Counted from the first letter of the stretch, positions 35,147-44,113 are shown. The stretch: DNA of 64,000 bases from Kineococcus siccus (GCF_009906795.1 NZ_JAAALN010000003.1:1-64000), one strand, 5' to 3'. Program-made: numbers and translations. Notes: generated by a model not told the origin, from the sequence alone.

Positions 35147-36312
35147 CGCCGCCCACCGGGTCCCTCCCCACCGCGTCCACCGCCGGGAGCGGGCTGCGCA
35201 CGGACGTCCGCGTGACGCGCGTCGACGCCGTCCCCTTCTCCATCCCGTACCGCAAGCCGCTGCGCTTCGCGAGCGGTGAGGTGCACGCCGCCGACCACGT
35301 CCTCGTCCGGGTGCACACCGACGCGGGGGTCGTCGGGATCGCCGAGGCCCCGCCGCGCCCGTTCACCTACGGCGAGACGCAGGCGTCGATCGTCGCGGTG
35401 GTCGACCAGCTCCTCGGACCCGCCCTCGTGGGGCGGTCGCTGCACGACCGCAACGCGCTCCGCGCCGCGATGCACCGCACCGTGGGCAACCCCACGGCCA
35501 AGGCGGCCGTCGACATGGCGGTGTGGGACGCGCTGGGCCGCTGCCTGGGGCTCACGGTCACGGCGATGCTCGGCGGGGGAGCCGGACGACCGCTGCGCGT
35601 GTGCCACATGCTCGGTTTCGACGACCCCGCGGTGATGGTGGCCGAGGCGGGCCGCATGCTCGCCGACCACGGCGTCGACACGTTCAAGGTCAAGGTGGGG
35701 CGTCGCCCGCTCGAGCTCGACGTCGCGGTGGTGCGCGCCCTGCGGGCCGAGTTCGGGCCGGGCATCGACCTCTACGTCGACGGCAACCGGGGATGGACCG
35801 CCTCGGAGTCCCTGCGCGCCCTGCGCCTCATGGAGGACCTCGACCTCTCCTTCGCGGAGGAGCTGTGCCCTGCCGACGACGTCCTGGACCGCCGGCGCCT
35901 GGTGCGCCGCAGCACGATCCCGGTGCTGGCCGACGAGAGCGCGACGACGCCCGCGGAGGTGACGCGGGAACTGCTGTCCGGGGCGGCCGACGCCGTCAGC
36001 ATCAAGACGGCGCGCACGGGTTTCACGGTCTCGCGGGTGGTGCTCGACCTGTGCGACGGGCTGGGCGTCGAGGTGGTCGTCGGGAACCAGGTCGACGGCC
36101 AGCTGGGGACCAGCTGCTCCGCCGCCTTCGCCGCCGCCCATCCGCTGACGGCGGCCCGCGCCGCGGAACTCTCCAACTTCCTCGACATGTCCGACGACCT
36201 GCTCACGGAGTCGTTGCGCATCGAACAGGGGCACCTGGTCCTCCCCGTCGGACCAGGAGTCGGTGTGGTCGTCGACGAGGAGAAGCTGGAGCACTACCGA
36301 CGAGACCGCTGA
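35143..36312 (+). CDS. catB: Muconate cycloisomerase (enolase superfamily)
   Basis: CatB turns cis,cis-muconate into muconolactone. The 389-residue protein has the MR_MLE N-domain and barrel. The base motif is K182-x-K184 (TFKVKVG), the metal ligands are Asp in YVDGNRGW near 213, Glu in FAEELCP near 240 and Asp in VLADESAT near 265, and a second Lys is in SIKTARTGF near 289. Another enolase-superfamily activity is possible on sequence alone, but placement before catA and catC decides it. The 4-nt overlap with iacH physically links the two pathways. Confidence 0.85.
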   Translation: MTPPTGSLPTASTAGSGLRTDVRVTRVDAVPFSIPYRKPLRFASGEVHAADHVLVRVHTDAGVVGIAEAPPRPFTYGETQASIVAVVDQLLGPALVGRSLHDRNALRAAMHRTVGNPTAKAAVDMAVWDALGRCLGLTVTAMLGGGAGRPLRVCHMLGFDDPAVMVAEAGRMLADHGVDTFKVKVGRRPLELDVAVVRALRAEFGPGIDLYVDGNRGWTASESLRALRLMEDLDLSFAEELCPADDVLDRRRLVRRSTIPVLADESATTPAEVTRELLSGAADAVSIKTARTGFTVSRVVLDLCDGLGVEVVVGNQVDGQLGTSCSAAFAAAHPLTAARAAELSNFLDMSDDLLTESLRIEQGHLVLPVGPGVGVVVDEEKLEHYRRDR

Positions 36313-36326
36313 GACCCGACCGGGTC
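36313..36326. promoter_or_regulatory. Perfect dyad at the catB-catA junction
   Basis: GACCCG-AC-CGGGTC directly follows the catB stop in the 56-nt gap before catA. It could be an operator for the cat genes or a weak transcriptional pause stem. Confidence 0.25.
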
Positions 36327-36368
36327 CGGTGAGGCAGAGGACGACGACGTCGAGAAGGGCACGAGACC

Positions 36369-37229
36369 ATGACCAGCACGAGCACGGAGGCCACCGCGGA
36401 GGCCACGGCCGCCGCATCCGGGGCGAGCGCGACCGAGCGGTTCCAGCGCGACAAGCAGATCACGGCGACGGTGTCGCAGGAGCGGGTCAGCACCCTGGCC
36501 ACCGACCTCCTGACGGCGGTGCACGACGTCGTCCGCCGGCACCGGGCGACCTACGAGGAGTACAACGCCCTGAAGGCGTGGCTCATCCGGGTGGGTGAGG
36601 ACGGTGAGTGGCCGCTGTTCCTCGACGTGTGGGTCGAGCACGTCCTCGAGGAGGTCGTGAACAGCTCGCGCGAGGGGACCAAGGGCACGATCGAGGGTCC
36701 CTACTACGTCCCCCGCGCGCCGAGCCTCCCCGCCGACGCGGACCTGCCGCACCGCGAGGGCGAGCGCGGCACGCCCCTGCTGTTCCAGGGGCAGGTCCGC
36801 GACCTCGACGGACGGCCGGTCCCCGCCGCGACGATCGAGGTGTGGCACGCGGACGACGAGGGCTACTACTCGCAGTTCGCGCCCGGGATCCCCGAGTGGA
36901 ACCTGCGCGCCTCGGTGGTCGCGGACGGCGACGGGACCTTCCGCATCCGCACCATCCAGCCGGCCCCGTACCAGATCCCCACCGACGGTGCGTGCGGCGC
37001 GCTGATCACGGCTGCCGGCTGGCACGCCTGGCGCCCCGCGCACCTGCACCTCAAGGTCTCCGCCCCCGGCTCCAGGACCATCACGACGCAGCTCTACTTC
37101 GCGGGCGGGCAGCACGTGGACGACGACATCGCTCAGGCGGTCAAGCCGGAACTCGTGCTCACACCGCAACCGGCCGCGGACGGCTCCGGCCACGAGGTCA
37201 CCTACGACTTCGTCCTCGACCCGGCCTGA
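36369..37229 (+). CDS. catA: Catechol 1,2-dioxygenase
   Basis: CatA is the intradiol ring-cleaving enzyme that turns catechol into cis,cis-muconate. The 286-residue protein has an N-terminal helical dimerisation part and a catalytic beta-sandwich. Ferric ligands are visible as Tyr in GPYYVPRAP near 112, Tyr in EGYYSQFAPG near 166, and the two His in RPAHLHLKV near 226-228. It follows catB and precedes catC, so catechol from the iac genes can be used at once. Confidence 0.93.
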   Translation: MTSTSTEATAEATAAASGASATERFQRDKQITATVSQERVSTLATDLLTAVHDVVRRHRATYEEYNALKAWLIRVGEDGEWPLFLDVWVEHVLEEVVNSSREGTKGTIEGPYYVPRAPSLPADADLPHREGERGTPLLFQGQVRDLDGRPVPAATIEVWHADDEGYYSQFAPGIPEWNLRASVVADGDGTFRIRTIQPAPYQIPTDGACGALITAAGWHAWRPAHLHLKVSAPGSRTITTQLYFAGGQHVDDDIAQAVKPELVLTPQPAADGSGHEVTYDFVLDPA

Positions 37230-37236
37230 GGCCCAG

Positions 37237-37542
37237 GTGCTCGTCGCCGTCACCATGGACGTCTCGCTGCCGGCGGACCTCCCGGAGCCCGTCCGCAGCG
37301 AGCTCCTCGCGCGGGAGAAGGCCTACTCCCAGGAGCTGCAGCGGGCCGGCGTCTGGCTGCACCTGTGGCGCTGCGCCGGTCGGTACGCCAACCTCAGCGT
37401 CTTCGACGTGCGCGACAACGACCACCTGCACGAGGTGCTCTGGGGGCTCCCGCTGTTCGCGCACCTGACGATCTCGGTGACTCCGCTGGCCCGGCACCCG
37501 TCCGCGATCGGTTCGGAGGCATCGGTTCCGCGCCCCACCTGA
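37237..37542 (+). CDS. catC: Muconolactone delta-isomerase
   Basis: CatC moves the double bond of muconolactone to give beta-ketoadipate enol-lactone. The 101-residue protein matches the small ferredoxin-like MIase fold (MLVAVTMDVSLPADLP, LHLWRCAGRYANLSVFDVRDNDHLHEVLWGLPLF). It starts 7 nt after catA. No enol-lactone hydrolase (pcaD) gene follows. Confidence 0.93.
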   Translation: MLVAVTMDVSLPADLPEPVRSELLAREKAYSQELQRAGVWLHLWRCAGRYANLSVFDVRDNDHLHEVLWGLPLFAHLTISVTPLARHPSAIGSEASVPRPT

Positions 37543-37545
37543 CCG

Positions 37546-37606
37546 GGGTCGCGGTGGGCCGGGGCGACCCGCGTGGCCCCTGCCCCTCTCCCGGGGAGAG
37601 GGGCAG
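37546..37606. terminator. Tandem hairpins between catC and the aldehyde dehydrogenase gene
   Basis: Two strong stems lie between these convergent genes: GGGTCGC-N11-GCGACCC (37546-37570), then a perfect 13-bp stem CTGCCCCTCTCCC / GGGAGAGGGGCAG with a minimal loop (37580-37606). They can act in both directions and close the iac-cat unit. Confidence 0.7.
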
Positions 37607-37616
37607 CGGCCGCACG

Positions 37617-39038
37617 TCAGCCGACGGGAGTGGTGATCGCCTTCGGTGCCGCGACCGACTTCAGCCCCTCGACGCCGAACTCGAGGCCGTACCCGGAGGC
37701 CTTGACCCCGCCGAAGGGCGCGAACGGGTGCACCATCCCGTGCTGGTTGACCCACACGGTGCCGGCGTCCAGGCGGTCGACGACGGCGCGGGCTCCGGCC
37801 ACGTCGGAGGTCCACACCGACGCACCGAGGCCGGCGTCGAGGCGGTTCGCGCTGGCGATGGCCTCCTCCACGTCGGAGTACCTGATGATGGGCAGCGCCG
37901 GGCCGAACTGCTCCTCGTCCACGAGCGCGGCCCCGTCCGCGATGTCCGCGACGAGGGTGATCGGGTAGAAGAGGTCCCCCAGCTCGGTCGCGGGTCGGCC
38001 GCCGGTGACGATGCGGGCGCCACGAGCCTTGGCGTCCTCGACGAGACGTTCCACGACCTCGAACTGCGCCCGGTTCTGCACCGGGCCGAGCAGGCTGTCC
38101 TCGTCGAGGCTCCTGCCCATCGGGACCTTCTCGGCGTAGGCGGCGAGGCCGTCGACGACGCGGTCGTACAGGGACTCGTGCACGTAGAGGCGCTTGAGCG
38201 CGGCGCAGGTCATCCCCGTGTTGAGGAAGGCTCCCCAGAAGAGACCCTCGACGATGCCGTCGGGTTCGGCGTCGGGGAGGACGATGCCGGCGTCGTTCCC
38301 GCCGAGCTCGAGGGTGAGCCGGGCGAGGTTCTTCGCCGAGCTCTCGACGATCCTGCGCCCCGTGGCGGTCGAGCCGGTGAACATGATCTTCGCGATGCCG
38401 GGGTGCGCGGTCAGCCGGGCCCCCACGTCCGGGCCACCCGCCACGGCCTGCAGCACGTCGGGAGGCAGGACGTCGTTCACCAGGGAGACCAGGGCCAGCA
38501 CGCTGAGCGGGACGTACTCGGAGGGTTTCACCACGACGGCGTTGCCCATGCGCAGGGACGGCGCGATCTGCCACATGCCGATCATCAGCGGCCAGTTCCA
38601 CGGGCCGATCGCGGCGACGACGCCGAGCGGCCGGTACACGAGTTCGGTCCGCTGGGACTCGTCCTCCACCACGACCTCGGGCTCGAGCGGGGTGGCCGCG
38701 GTCGCACGGAGCCAGGCGATGGTCCCGCCGACCTCGAAGCGCGCGCCCTGCCCGTTGAGGGGTTTGCCCTGTTCGCGCGCGAGCAGCTGTGCGAGGGCTT
38801 CGGCGTTGTCCTGCAGGTGGTCGGCCACCTGGTTCAGGACGCGGATGCGGCCCTCGTGGCCGAGGGCGTCCCAGGCCGGCTGTGCGGCGCGGGCCGTGCG
38901 CACGGCCGTCTCCAGGTCGTCCACCCCGTGCTCCGGCGCCTCGGCCAGCGCGTCGCCGGTGGCGGGTTCCCGCACCGGGCGCCCCGTCCCTCGGGGCGCG
39001 GCCACCCGGGCCAGGAGTTCCTCGTAGCTGAGCACCAT
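37617..39038 (-). CDS. NAD(P)-dependent aldehyde dehydrogenase
   Basis: A 473-residue aldehyde dehydrogenase. The coenzyme segment is PWNWPLMIGMWQIAPSLRMGNAVVVKPSEY, the general-base Glu is in LTLELGGNDAG near residue 243 and the catalytic Cys is in NTGMTCAALKRLYV near 277. It is convergent with catC and divergent from the response regulator. Indole-3-acetaldehyde to indole-3-acetate would be an attractive role beside iac genes, but substrate identity is not visible from sequence. Confidence 0.85.
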   Translation of the reverse strand: MVLSYEELLARVAAPRGTGRPVREPATGDALAEAPEHGVDDLETAVRTARAAQPAWDALGHEGRIRVLNQVADHLQDNAEALAQLLAREQGKPLNGQGARFEVGGTIAWLRATAATPLEPEVVVEDESQRTELVYRPLGVVAAIGPWNWPLMIGMWQIAPSLRMGNAVVVKPSEYVPLSVLALVSLVNDVLPPDVLQAVAGGPDVGARLTAHPGIAKIMFTGSTATGRRIVESSAKNLARLTLELGGNDAGIVLPDAEPDGIVEGLFWGAFLNTGMTCAALKRLYVHESLYDRVVDGLAAYAEKVPMGRSLDEDSLLGPVQNRAQFEVVERLVEDAKARGARIVTGGRPATELGDLFYPITLVADIADGAALVDEEQFGPALPIIRYSDVEEAIASANRLDAGLGASVWTSDVAGARAVVDRLDAGTVWVNQHGMVHPFAPFGGVKASGYGLEFGVEGLKSVAAPKAITTPVG

Positions 39039-39175
39039 CGTCTCCTCCGTCGTGCGGCCTCGGGGGCCGGTCCGATGAGTTCTACCTCCGCCGCCTCGGC
39101 CGTCGGCGCACACCTCTCGGCCGCGGGCGCACGTCCGGCGTCCGGCGGTCCGTGGGCGCGGCGTTCCGCGGCGAG

Positions 39176-39203
39176 GACGGAACACGGCTGGTTAGAGTCC
39201 GTC
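39176..39203 (+). promoter_or_regulatory. Response-regulator promoter with flanking inverted repeat
   Basis: A -10-like TAGAGT (39193-39198) is straddled by GACGGA-N16-TCCGTC (39176-39203). It lies about 65 nt before the regulator start and may be an autoregulatory site. Confidence 0.35.
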
Positions 39204-39266
39204 CCGTGGTGGAGGGACCGGGACTTCCGGGCCCCTCCCGAACCACGCCCGGCGACGGGAGCACTC

Positions 39267-39944
39267 ATGGCAGCGGACGGACGGTTCCACGGGGTCACCG
39301 GCGCGGCGGGCCAGGACGAGCCCGTCGTCTACGTCGTGGACGACGACCGGGAACTGAGCGACTCGGTCGCGTGGCTGCTCGGTTCGCTGGACATCGACTC
39401 GCGCTGCTTCGGTGACCCGGAGGAGTTCCTGGGGGCGGTGCAGCCGCAGCAGTGGGGCTGTGTCGTCCTCGACGTCCGCATGCCGCGGATGAGCGGGTTC
39501 GACGTCCAGGAACGACTCGCCGAGCTGGACTCGTGCCTCTCGGTCGTCTTCGTCTCCGCGCACGGCGACATCCCGATGTCGGTGCGCGCTCTGCGGGCCG
39601 GGGCCGTGGAGTTCCTCGAGAAGCCCTACGACCCGCAGCACCTGCTGGACAGCATCCAGGTGGCGCTGCGGACCTCCCGCACCCGCCTCGAGCGGGCCAC
39701 CGCGTCCGCACGGCTGCGGCACCGGCTCGCCCAGCTGAGCGAGCGGGAGATCGAGGTGCTCGACCTCGTCGTCGAGGGGCTGCCCAGCAAGAACGTCGCC
39801 ACCCGGCTGGGGATCAGCGTCAAGACGGTCGACGTCCACCGCACGCGGATCCGCGAGAAGACGGGTGCGGTGAGCATCCCCGTCCTCGTCCGCGACATCC
39901 TCCTCAGCGGGGCACGCACCGTCGCCGAGCTGACGGGGAGGTGA
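39267..39944 (+). CDS. FixJ/StyR-type response regulator
   Basis: A 225-residue two-component regulator: the receiver domain has YVVDDDRELSD, phospho-acceptor D69 in VVLDVRMPRMSG and Lys in FLEKPYD, and a linker leads to a LuxR-type helix-turn-helix (LSEREIEVLDLVVEGLPSKNVATRLGIS, about residues 158-215). FixJ-like regulators such as StyR and TodT control aromatic catabolism. The kinase gene follows by 7 nt, so this pair is a good candidate for sensing indole-acetate or catechol. The target is inferred from position. Confidence 0.88.
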   Translation: MAADGRFHGVTGAAGQDEPVVYVVDDDRELSDSVAWLLGSLDIDSRCFGDPEEFLGAVQPQQWGCVVLDVRMPRMSGFDVQERLAELDSCLSVVFVSAHGDIPMSVRALRAGAVEFLEKPYDPQHLLDSIQVALRTSRTRLERATASARLRHRLAQLSEREIEVLDLVVEGLPSKNVATRLGISVKTVDVHRTRIREKTGAVSIPVLVRDILLSGARTVAELTGR

Positions 39945-39951
39945 GGGGCCG

Positions 39952-41433
39952 GTGACGGACCGCCGGCTGGGCGACGACGACCTGGCCCGCCTGGTGGGGG
40001 CGCTGCGCTACTGCGTCCTCGTCCACGACGCGCACACGAAGGACATCCTCTGGGCCAACGACGCCGCGTGCGATCTCCTCGGCTTCACCGTGGACGAGCT
40101 CCGGCCGCTGAAGGCCAACCACATGAGCTCCAACGCCAGGGAGTACCGCCGCGAGCTCGGCGTGGCGTGGCTGCAGCACGCCGTCGAGCGCGGCACGAGC
40201 TCGATCGAGTGGTGCTACCGCGCGAAGTCGGGCGTCGAGGTCCTCACCGAGGCCGTCGCCGTCCGGGTGGACCTGGCCGGCGGGCCCGTGGTCATGGTGC
40301 AGTTCCGGGACATCGCGGCGGAGAAGGCGGTGCAGGCCGACCTGACGCGCACGTCGTCACGCCTGGAGGTGTTCCTGCGCCACCTCGGCGAGGGGATCGT
40401 CGTCGTCGACGCCGACGCCACCGTGCTGTTCAGCAGCCAGTCCGCGACCCGGTTGCTGGGCGAGGAGGACCTCGTCGGTCGCCGGTTCACCGACTCCTGC
40501 GACGGACCGTCGGGTGAGCGGCTCCTGGACGCGCTGTCGCAGACCACGCCGGGCCAGCCGCTGCGTGCGGCGCGCTACCGCTGGCGGCGCGGTGACGGTC
40601 GATGGCGGTGGCTCGCCGGCACCTGTCAGTACATCGACCTCGAGGAGGACCTCCGCGGACACCTGCTGCTGCTGCACGACATCACCGACCGCGTCGAGAC
40701 CGAGGACCGGCACTGGCGCGACACCCAGTACCTGCAGCACCTGGCCCGGTACACCGCGATGGGTGACATGGCCATGGCGATCGCCCACGAGGTGAGCCAG
40801 CCGATCACCGCGGCGGGCAACTTCGTGAGCGGGGTCCGCAGCCGGCTCCAGGACGTCGACGGCGGCACCGCCGACGTCGTCTTCGGCCTCGAGCACGCCG
40901 CACGGCAGATCGACCGGGCCAGCCGGATCCTCACGGCGCTGCGGCAGTACGTCGTCCGTCTCGAGCAGGCCGAGCGCGTCAACGACCTCAACGACATCGT
41001 GGCCGACGTCGAGTACTTCGTCAGCCTGCGAGCAGCCCAGCAGTCGGTCCACGTGGGCTGGGACCTCGCCGCCGACGCCCTGCCGGTGCTGTGCGAGAGC
41101 GTGCTGATCGGCCAGGTCATCACGAACCTCGCGTTCAACGCCATCGAGGAGCTGGCGCGGTGGGACGACCGCGAGCGGCGCCTCGACGTCTCGACCCGCC
41201 GCCGCGACGGTGTGGTGCAGGTGGTCGTCGCCGACAACGGCGGGGGCATCGCGCACCTCGACCCGGCCGGCCTGTTCGACGGCGCGTTCACGTCCAAGGA
41301 GAACGGTCACGGCATCGGTCTCGCGCTCACCCACCGGATCGTCACCCGGCACGGCGGCCGCATCGACGCGACGTCCAACGTGCCGCAGGGCACCGTGTTC
41401 GTCGTGGAGCTGCCCGCGGTCACCGGGGGGTGA
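39952..41433 (+). CDS. PAS-domain sensor histidine kinase
   Basis: A 493-residue cytosolic kinase without membrane spans. Two PAS domains (about residues 10-125 and 135-255) precede the H-box AIAHEVSQPITAAGNF with H279 and an ATPase domain with NAIEELARWDD (N-box), DNGGGIAHL (G1) and GHGIGLALTHRIV (G2). The H-box type is that of FixL/TodS/StyS kinases, which sense soluble ligands such as aromatics or O2 through PAS domains. Its 3' end overlaps the convergent AraC gene by 14 nt. Confidence 0.88.
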   Translation: MTDRRLGDDDLARLVGALRYCVLVHDAHTKDILWANDAACDLLGFTVDELRPLKANHMSSNAREYRRELGVAWLQHAVERGTSSIEWCYRAKSGVEVLTEAVAVRVDLAGGPVVMVQFRDIAAEKAVQADLTRTSSRLEVFLRHLGEGIVVVDADATVLFSSQSATRLLGEEDLVGRRFTDSCDGPSGERLLDALSQTTPGQPLRAARYRWRRGDGRWRWLAGTCQYIDLEEDLRGHLLLLHDITDRVETEDRHWRDTQYLQHLARYTAMGDMAMAIAHEVSQPITAAGNFVSGVRSRLQDVDGGTADVVFGLEHAARQIDRASRILTALRQYVVRLEQAERVNDLNDIVADVEYFVSLRAAQQSVHVGWDLAADALPVLCESVLIGQVITNLAFNAIEELARWDDRERRLDVSTRRRDGVVQVVVADNGGGIAHLDPAGLFDGAFTSKENGHGIGLALTHRIVTRHGGRIDATSNVPQGTVFVVELPAVTGG

Positions 41434-42391
41434 CGGGCGCGGCACCGCGGCCCGGGCCCGTGAGGCGGTACTCGCTGGGGGTGGTGCCGAAGGAGCGGTG
41501 GAACAGCCGCGTGAAGTGGGTCGGGTCGTTGAAGCCCCAGCGCCGCGCCACGGTGGCGATGCTCACCCCGCTCATCCGGCCGTCGGCCAGGTCCCGGCGG
41601 CAGGCCTCCAGGCGCCGCTCGCGGACCCAGGCCGAGACGCTCGTCCCCTCCGCGGCGAACAGGCCCTGGAGCTTCCGCGGTGACATGTAGTGGGCGGCGG
41701 CGATTCGGCCGGGGGAGAGGTCGGCGTCGCCCAGGTGCTGCTCCAGCCACCGCCGGACCTCAGCGGTGGGCGGTGCCCCCCGGCGGTCGTCCCCCGTCGC
41801 CTCGAGCAGGCAGGTCGCGATCAGGTCCAGCACCATCTGGTGCGTCCGCGACCCCACGGTCCCCCGCAGGTGCGCCGGCTCCTCCGCGACCCGGCGGAGG
41901 AACGGGACCGCGAGGCGACCGGAACCCACCTCGGACGTCAGGCGCGTCCCCGCGATCCGGGAGACCTGCGTCCCGGTCACGCCGAGCGCGGCGAGGGGGA
42001 ACATCACGACGATGCTCCGGAAGCCGGCCCCGTTGTGCAGCTCGTACGGCTCGTCGACGTCGTAGACGCTGAACTGGCCGGCCTCGAGGACGGTCTCCTC
42101 GCCGGCCCGGCGCAGGACGCTGCGCCCCTCCACCTGCAGGGAGAGCTTGTGCAGCTGCGCCGCCGGGTCCCGCACGGCGTGGCGGCGGTGCACGACGTGC
42201 GAGGTGTCGGCGGTCAGGTCGCTCACGACGATGCCCCGGGCGCGCTGCACCCGGGCCCAGGCGTGGAAGGCGGAACCGGGGCCCGACACGTCGACGGGGA
42301 CGAAGGCGTCCGAGGCCAGCCGCGACCACTGGTCGAGCGAGTCGACCCGCCCCTCGGACGTGCTCGCGTGCCCGACTCCCGTCGTCGTCAT
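41420..42391 (-). CDS. AraC-family regulator (NphR/AlkR-like)
   Basis: A 323-residue regulator with an AraC_binding_2 sensor half (HKLSLQVEGRSVLRRAGEETVLEAGQFSVYDVDEPYEL, about residues 80-120) and a C-terminal HTH_18 domain (SVSAWVRERRLEACRRDL then ATVARRWGFNDPTHFTRLFHRSFGTTPSEYR). Relatives activate catabolic operons for phenols, amides and alkanes. It is divergent from the GMC oxidoreductase gene with 178 nt between. It could control that gene, the iac-cat genes, or both. Confidence 0.88.
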   Translation of the reverse strand: MTTTGVGHASTSEGRVDSLDQWSRLASDAFVPVDVSGPGSAFHAWARVQRARGIVVSDLTADTSHVVHRRHAVRDPAAQLHKLSLQVEGRSVLRRAGEETVLEAGQFSVYDVDEPYELHNGAGFRSIVVMFPLAALGVTGTQVSRIAGTRLTSEVGSGRLAVPFLRRVAEEPAHLRGTVGSRTHQMVLDLIATCLLEATGDDRRGAPPTAEVRRWLEQHLGDADLSPGRIAAAHYMSPRKLQGLFAAEGTSVSAWVRERRLEACRRDLADGRMSGVSIATVARRWGFNDPTHFTRLFHRSFGTTPSEYRLTGPGRGAAPVTPR

Positions 42392-42569
42392 GCGGCCTCC
42401 ATCGTGGTCTCCCGCTCATGGTGCCCGATGCGTCCGCGGACCGACAGCAGTTCCGTCCCCTCGCGTGCGCCGAACTGGTGCGTGCCCCGCCGAGTCGCCT
42501 GCGCGCCCGTCCTACCGGGTGGTGGTCCCCGGCTCCGAGGATGGGCCCGAGACTCGAGGAGGAGGCGAC

Positions 42570-44087
42570 GTGGTGATGACGTTCGACGTGATCGTGGTGG
42601 GTGCCGGTTCCGCCGGTGCGGTGGTGGCGCGCCGGGTGCTGGACGCGGGGTTGAGCGTGCTCGTGCTGGAGGCCGGCGGCCGGGACGCGAACCCGGCGAT
42701 CCACGACCCGGCGAGGGTGTTCGAGCTGTGGCACACCGACGAGGACTGGGACTACCGCACCGTGCCCCAGGCGGGCGCCGCGGGCCGTTCCCTGCACCTG
42801 CCCCGGGGGCGGGTGCTCGGGGGTTCCCACGCCCTGAACGGGATGATCAACGTCCGCGGGACGCGCCACGACTACGACCGCTGGGCCGCCGAGGGAGCTG
42901 CCGGCTGGTCCTGGGACGACGTGCTCCCCTTCTTCCGCAGGCTCGAGACGCACGACCGCGGGGCCAGCGAGGTGCACGGCGGCGAGGGGCCGGTGCACGT
43001 CTCGACCGGGTACCCGTTGTCCCCGGTCCACGCCGCCATCATCGACGGGGCGCAGGAGTGCGGCATCAAGCTGAACTCCGACCCCAACGGCGGGGACAAC
43101 GAGGGCGTCTCGAAGATGGAGCTGACGCTGCGCGACGGTGCGCGGCTGACGTCCTGGACCGCCTACGTCGGCCCGGTGCTGGGGAACCGGCGACTGTCCG
43201 TCGCGACCGGTGCGCAGGTGCACCGGCTGGTGCTGGAGGGGGACCGCGTGGTCGGCGTGGACTACGTCGACGCGGGGGGAGTGGCCCGCCGGGCACGCGC
43301 GGAGCGGCAGGTCGTCCTCAGCGCCGGCGCGCTCGGCACCCCGGCCCTGCTGCTGCGCTCGGGCATCGGCCCGGCGCAGCAGCTGCGGGCGGCGGGTGTC
43401 GACGTGCGCCTCGACCTGCCCGGGGTCGGTGCGAACCTGCAGGACCACCTCCTGTGCCCCGTTCCCTACGGCGCCGACCGGGACGTGCCGCCGCCGGCCC
43501 CGGGCGTGCCCTGGGCGCAGTCGCACTGGTTCGCGAAGTCGGACCCGTCGCTGCCCGTGTGCGACACCCAGCCCATCAACTGGAACCTGCCGCTGTACCC
43601 GGAGGGGACCAGCGGGCCGGCGAACGGCTTCACGCTGATGGGTGGCCTGATCCAGCCCTTCTCCCGGGGTTCTCTCTCGCTCGCGCCGGACGGCGACGTC
43701 CTCGTGGACGTCGGCGCCCTGTCCGACGACCGCGACCTGCTCGCGCTGGAGTTCTCCGTGCGACAGGTCCGCGAGGTGGGCCGGTCGGCCGCCCTGGCGG
43801 CGTTCGGCGCCCGCGAGGTGCAGCCCGGCCCCCGAGGGGACGATCCCGCCGCGCTCCGCGAGCACGTGCGGCGCACGGTCGGCAGCTACCACCACCAGGT
43901 CGGCACCGCGAAGATGGGGGTCGACGCGGCGTCGGTCGTCGACCCCCGGCTGGCGCTGCACGGACTGTCGGGGCTGCGGGTCGTCGACGCGTCGGTCATG
44001 CCGACGATCCCGGCCGGCAACACCAACACGCCCACCATCATGATCGGGGAGCGGGGTGCCCACTTCCTGCTCCAGGAGGTGGGCTGA
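42570..44087 (+). CDS. GMC-family FAD oxidoreductase
   Basis: A 505-residue glucose-methanol-choline oxidoreductase. It has the FAD-binding VIVVGAGSAGAVVARRV at the start, the GMC signature GRVLGGSHALNGMINVRG near residue 80, and the C-terminal catalytic YHHQVGTAKMG with His near 442 plus AGNTNTPTIMIGERGA. It would oxidise an alcohol to an aldehyde. Start candidates GTG-GTG-ATG sit together; the GTG at 42570 has the best spacing from GAGGAGGAGG. Substrate unknown. Confidence 0.88.
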   Translation: MVMTFDVIVVGAGSAGAVVARRVLDAGLSVLVLEAGGRDANPAIHDPARVFELWHTDEDWDYRTVPQAGAAGRSLHLPRGRVLGGSHALNGMINVRGTRHDYDRWAAEGAAGWSWDDVLPFFRRLETHDRGASEVHGGEGPVHVSTGYPLSPVHAAIIDGAQECGIKLNSDPNGGDNEGVSKMELTLRDGARLTSWTAYVGPVLGNRRLSVATGAQVHRLVLEGDRVVGVDYVDAGGVARRARAERQVVLSAGALGTPALLLRSGIGPAQQLRAAGVDVRLDLPGVGANLQDHLLCPVPYGADRDVPPPAPGVPWAQSHWFAKSDPSLPVCDTQPINWNLPLYPEGTSGPANGFTLMGGLIQPFSRGSLSLAPDGDVLVDVGALSDDRDLLALEFSVRQVREVGRSAALAAFGAREVQPGPRGDDPAALREHVRRTVGSYHHQVGTAKMGVDAASVVDPRLALHGLSGLRVVDASVMPTIPAGNTNTPTIMIGERGAHFLLQEVG

Positions 44088-44113
44088 GGCCCCGAGCCGG
44101 GGGCACACCGGGG

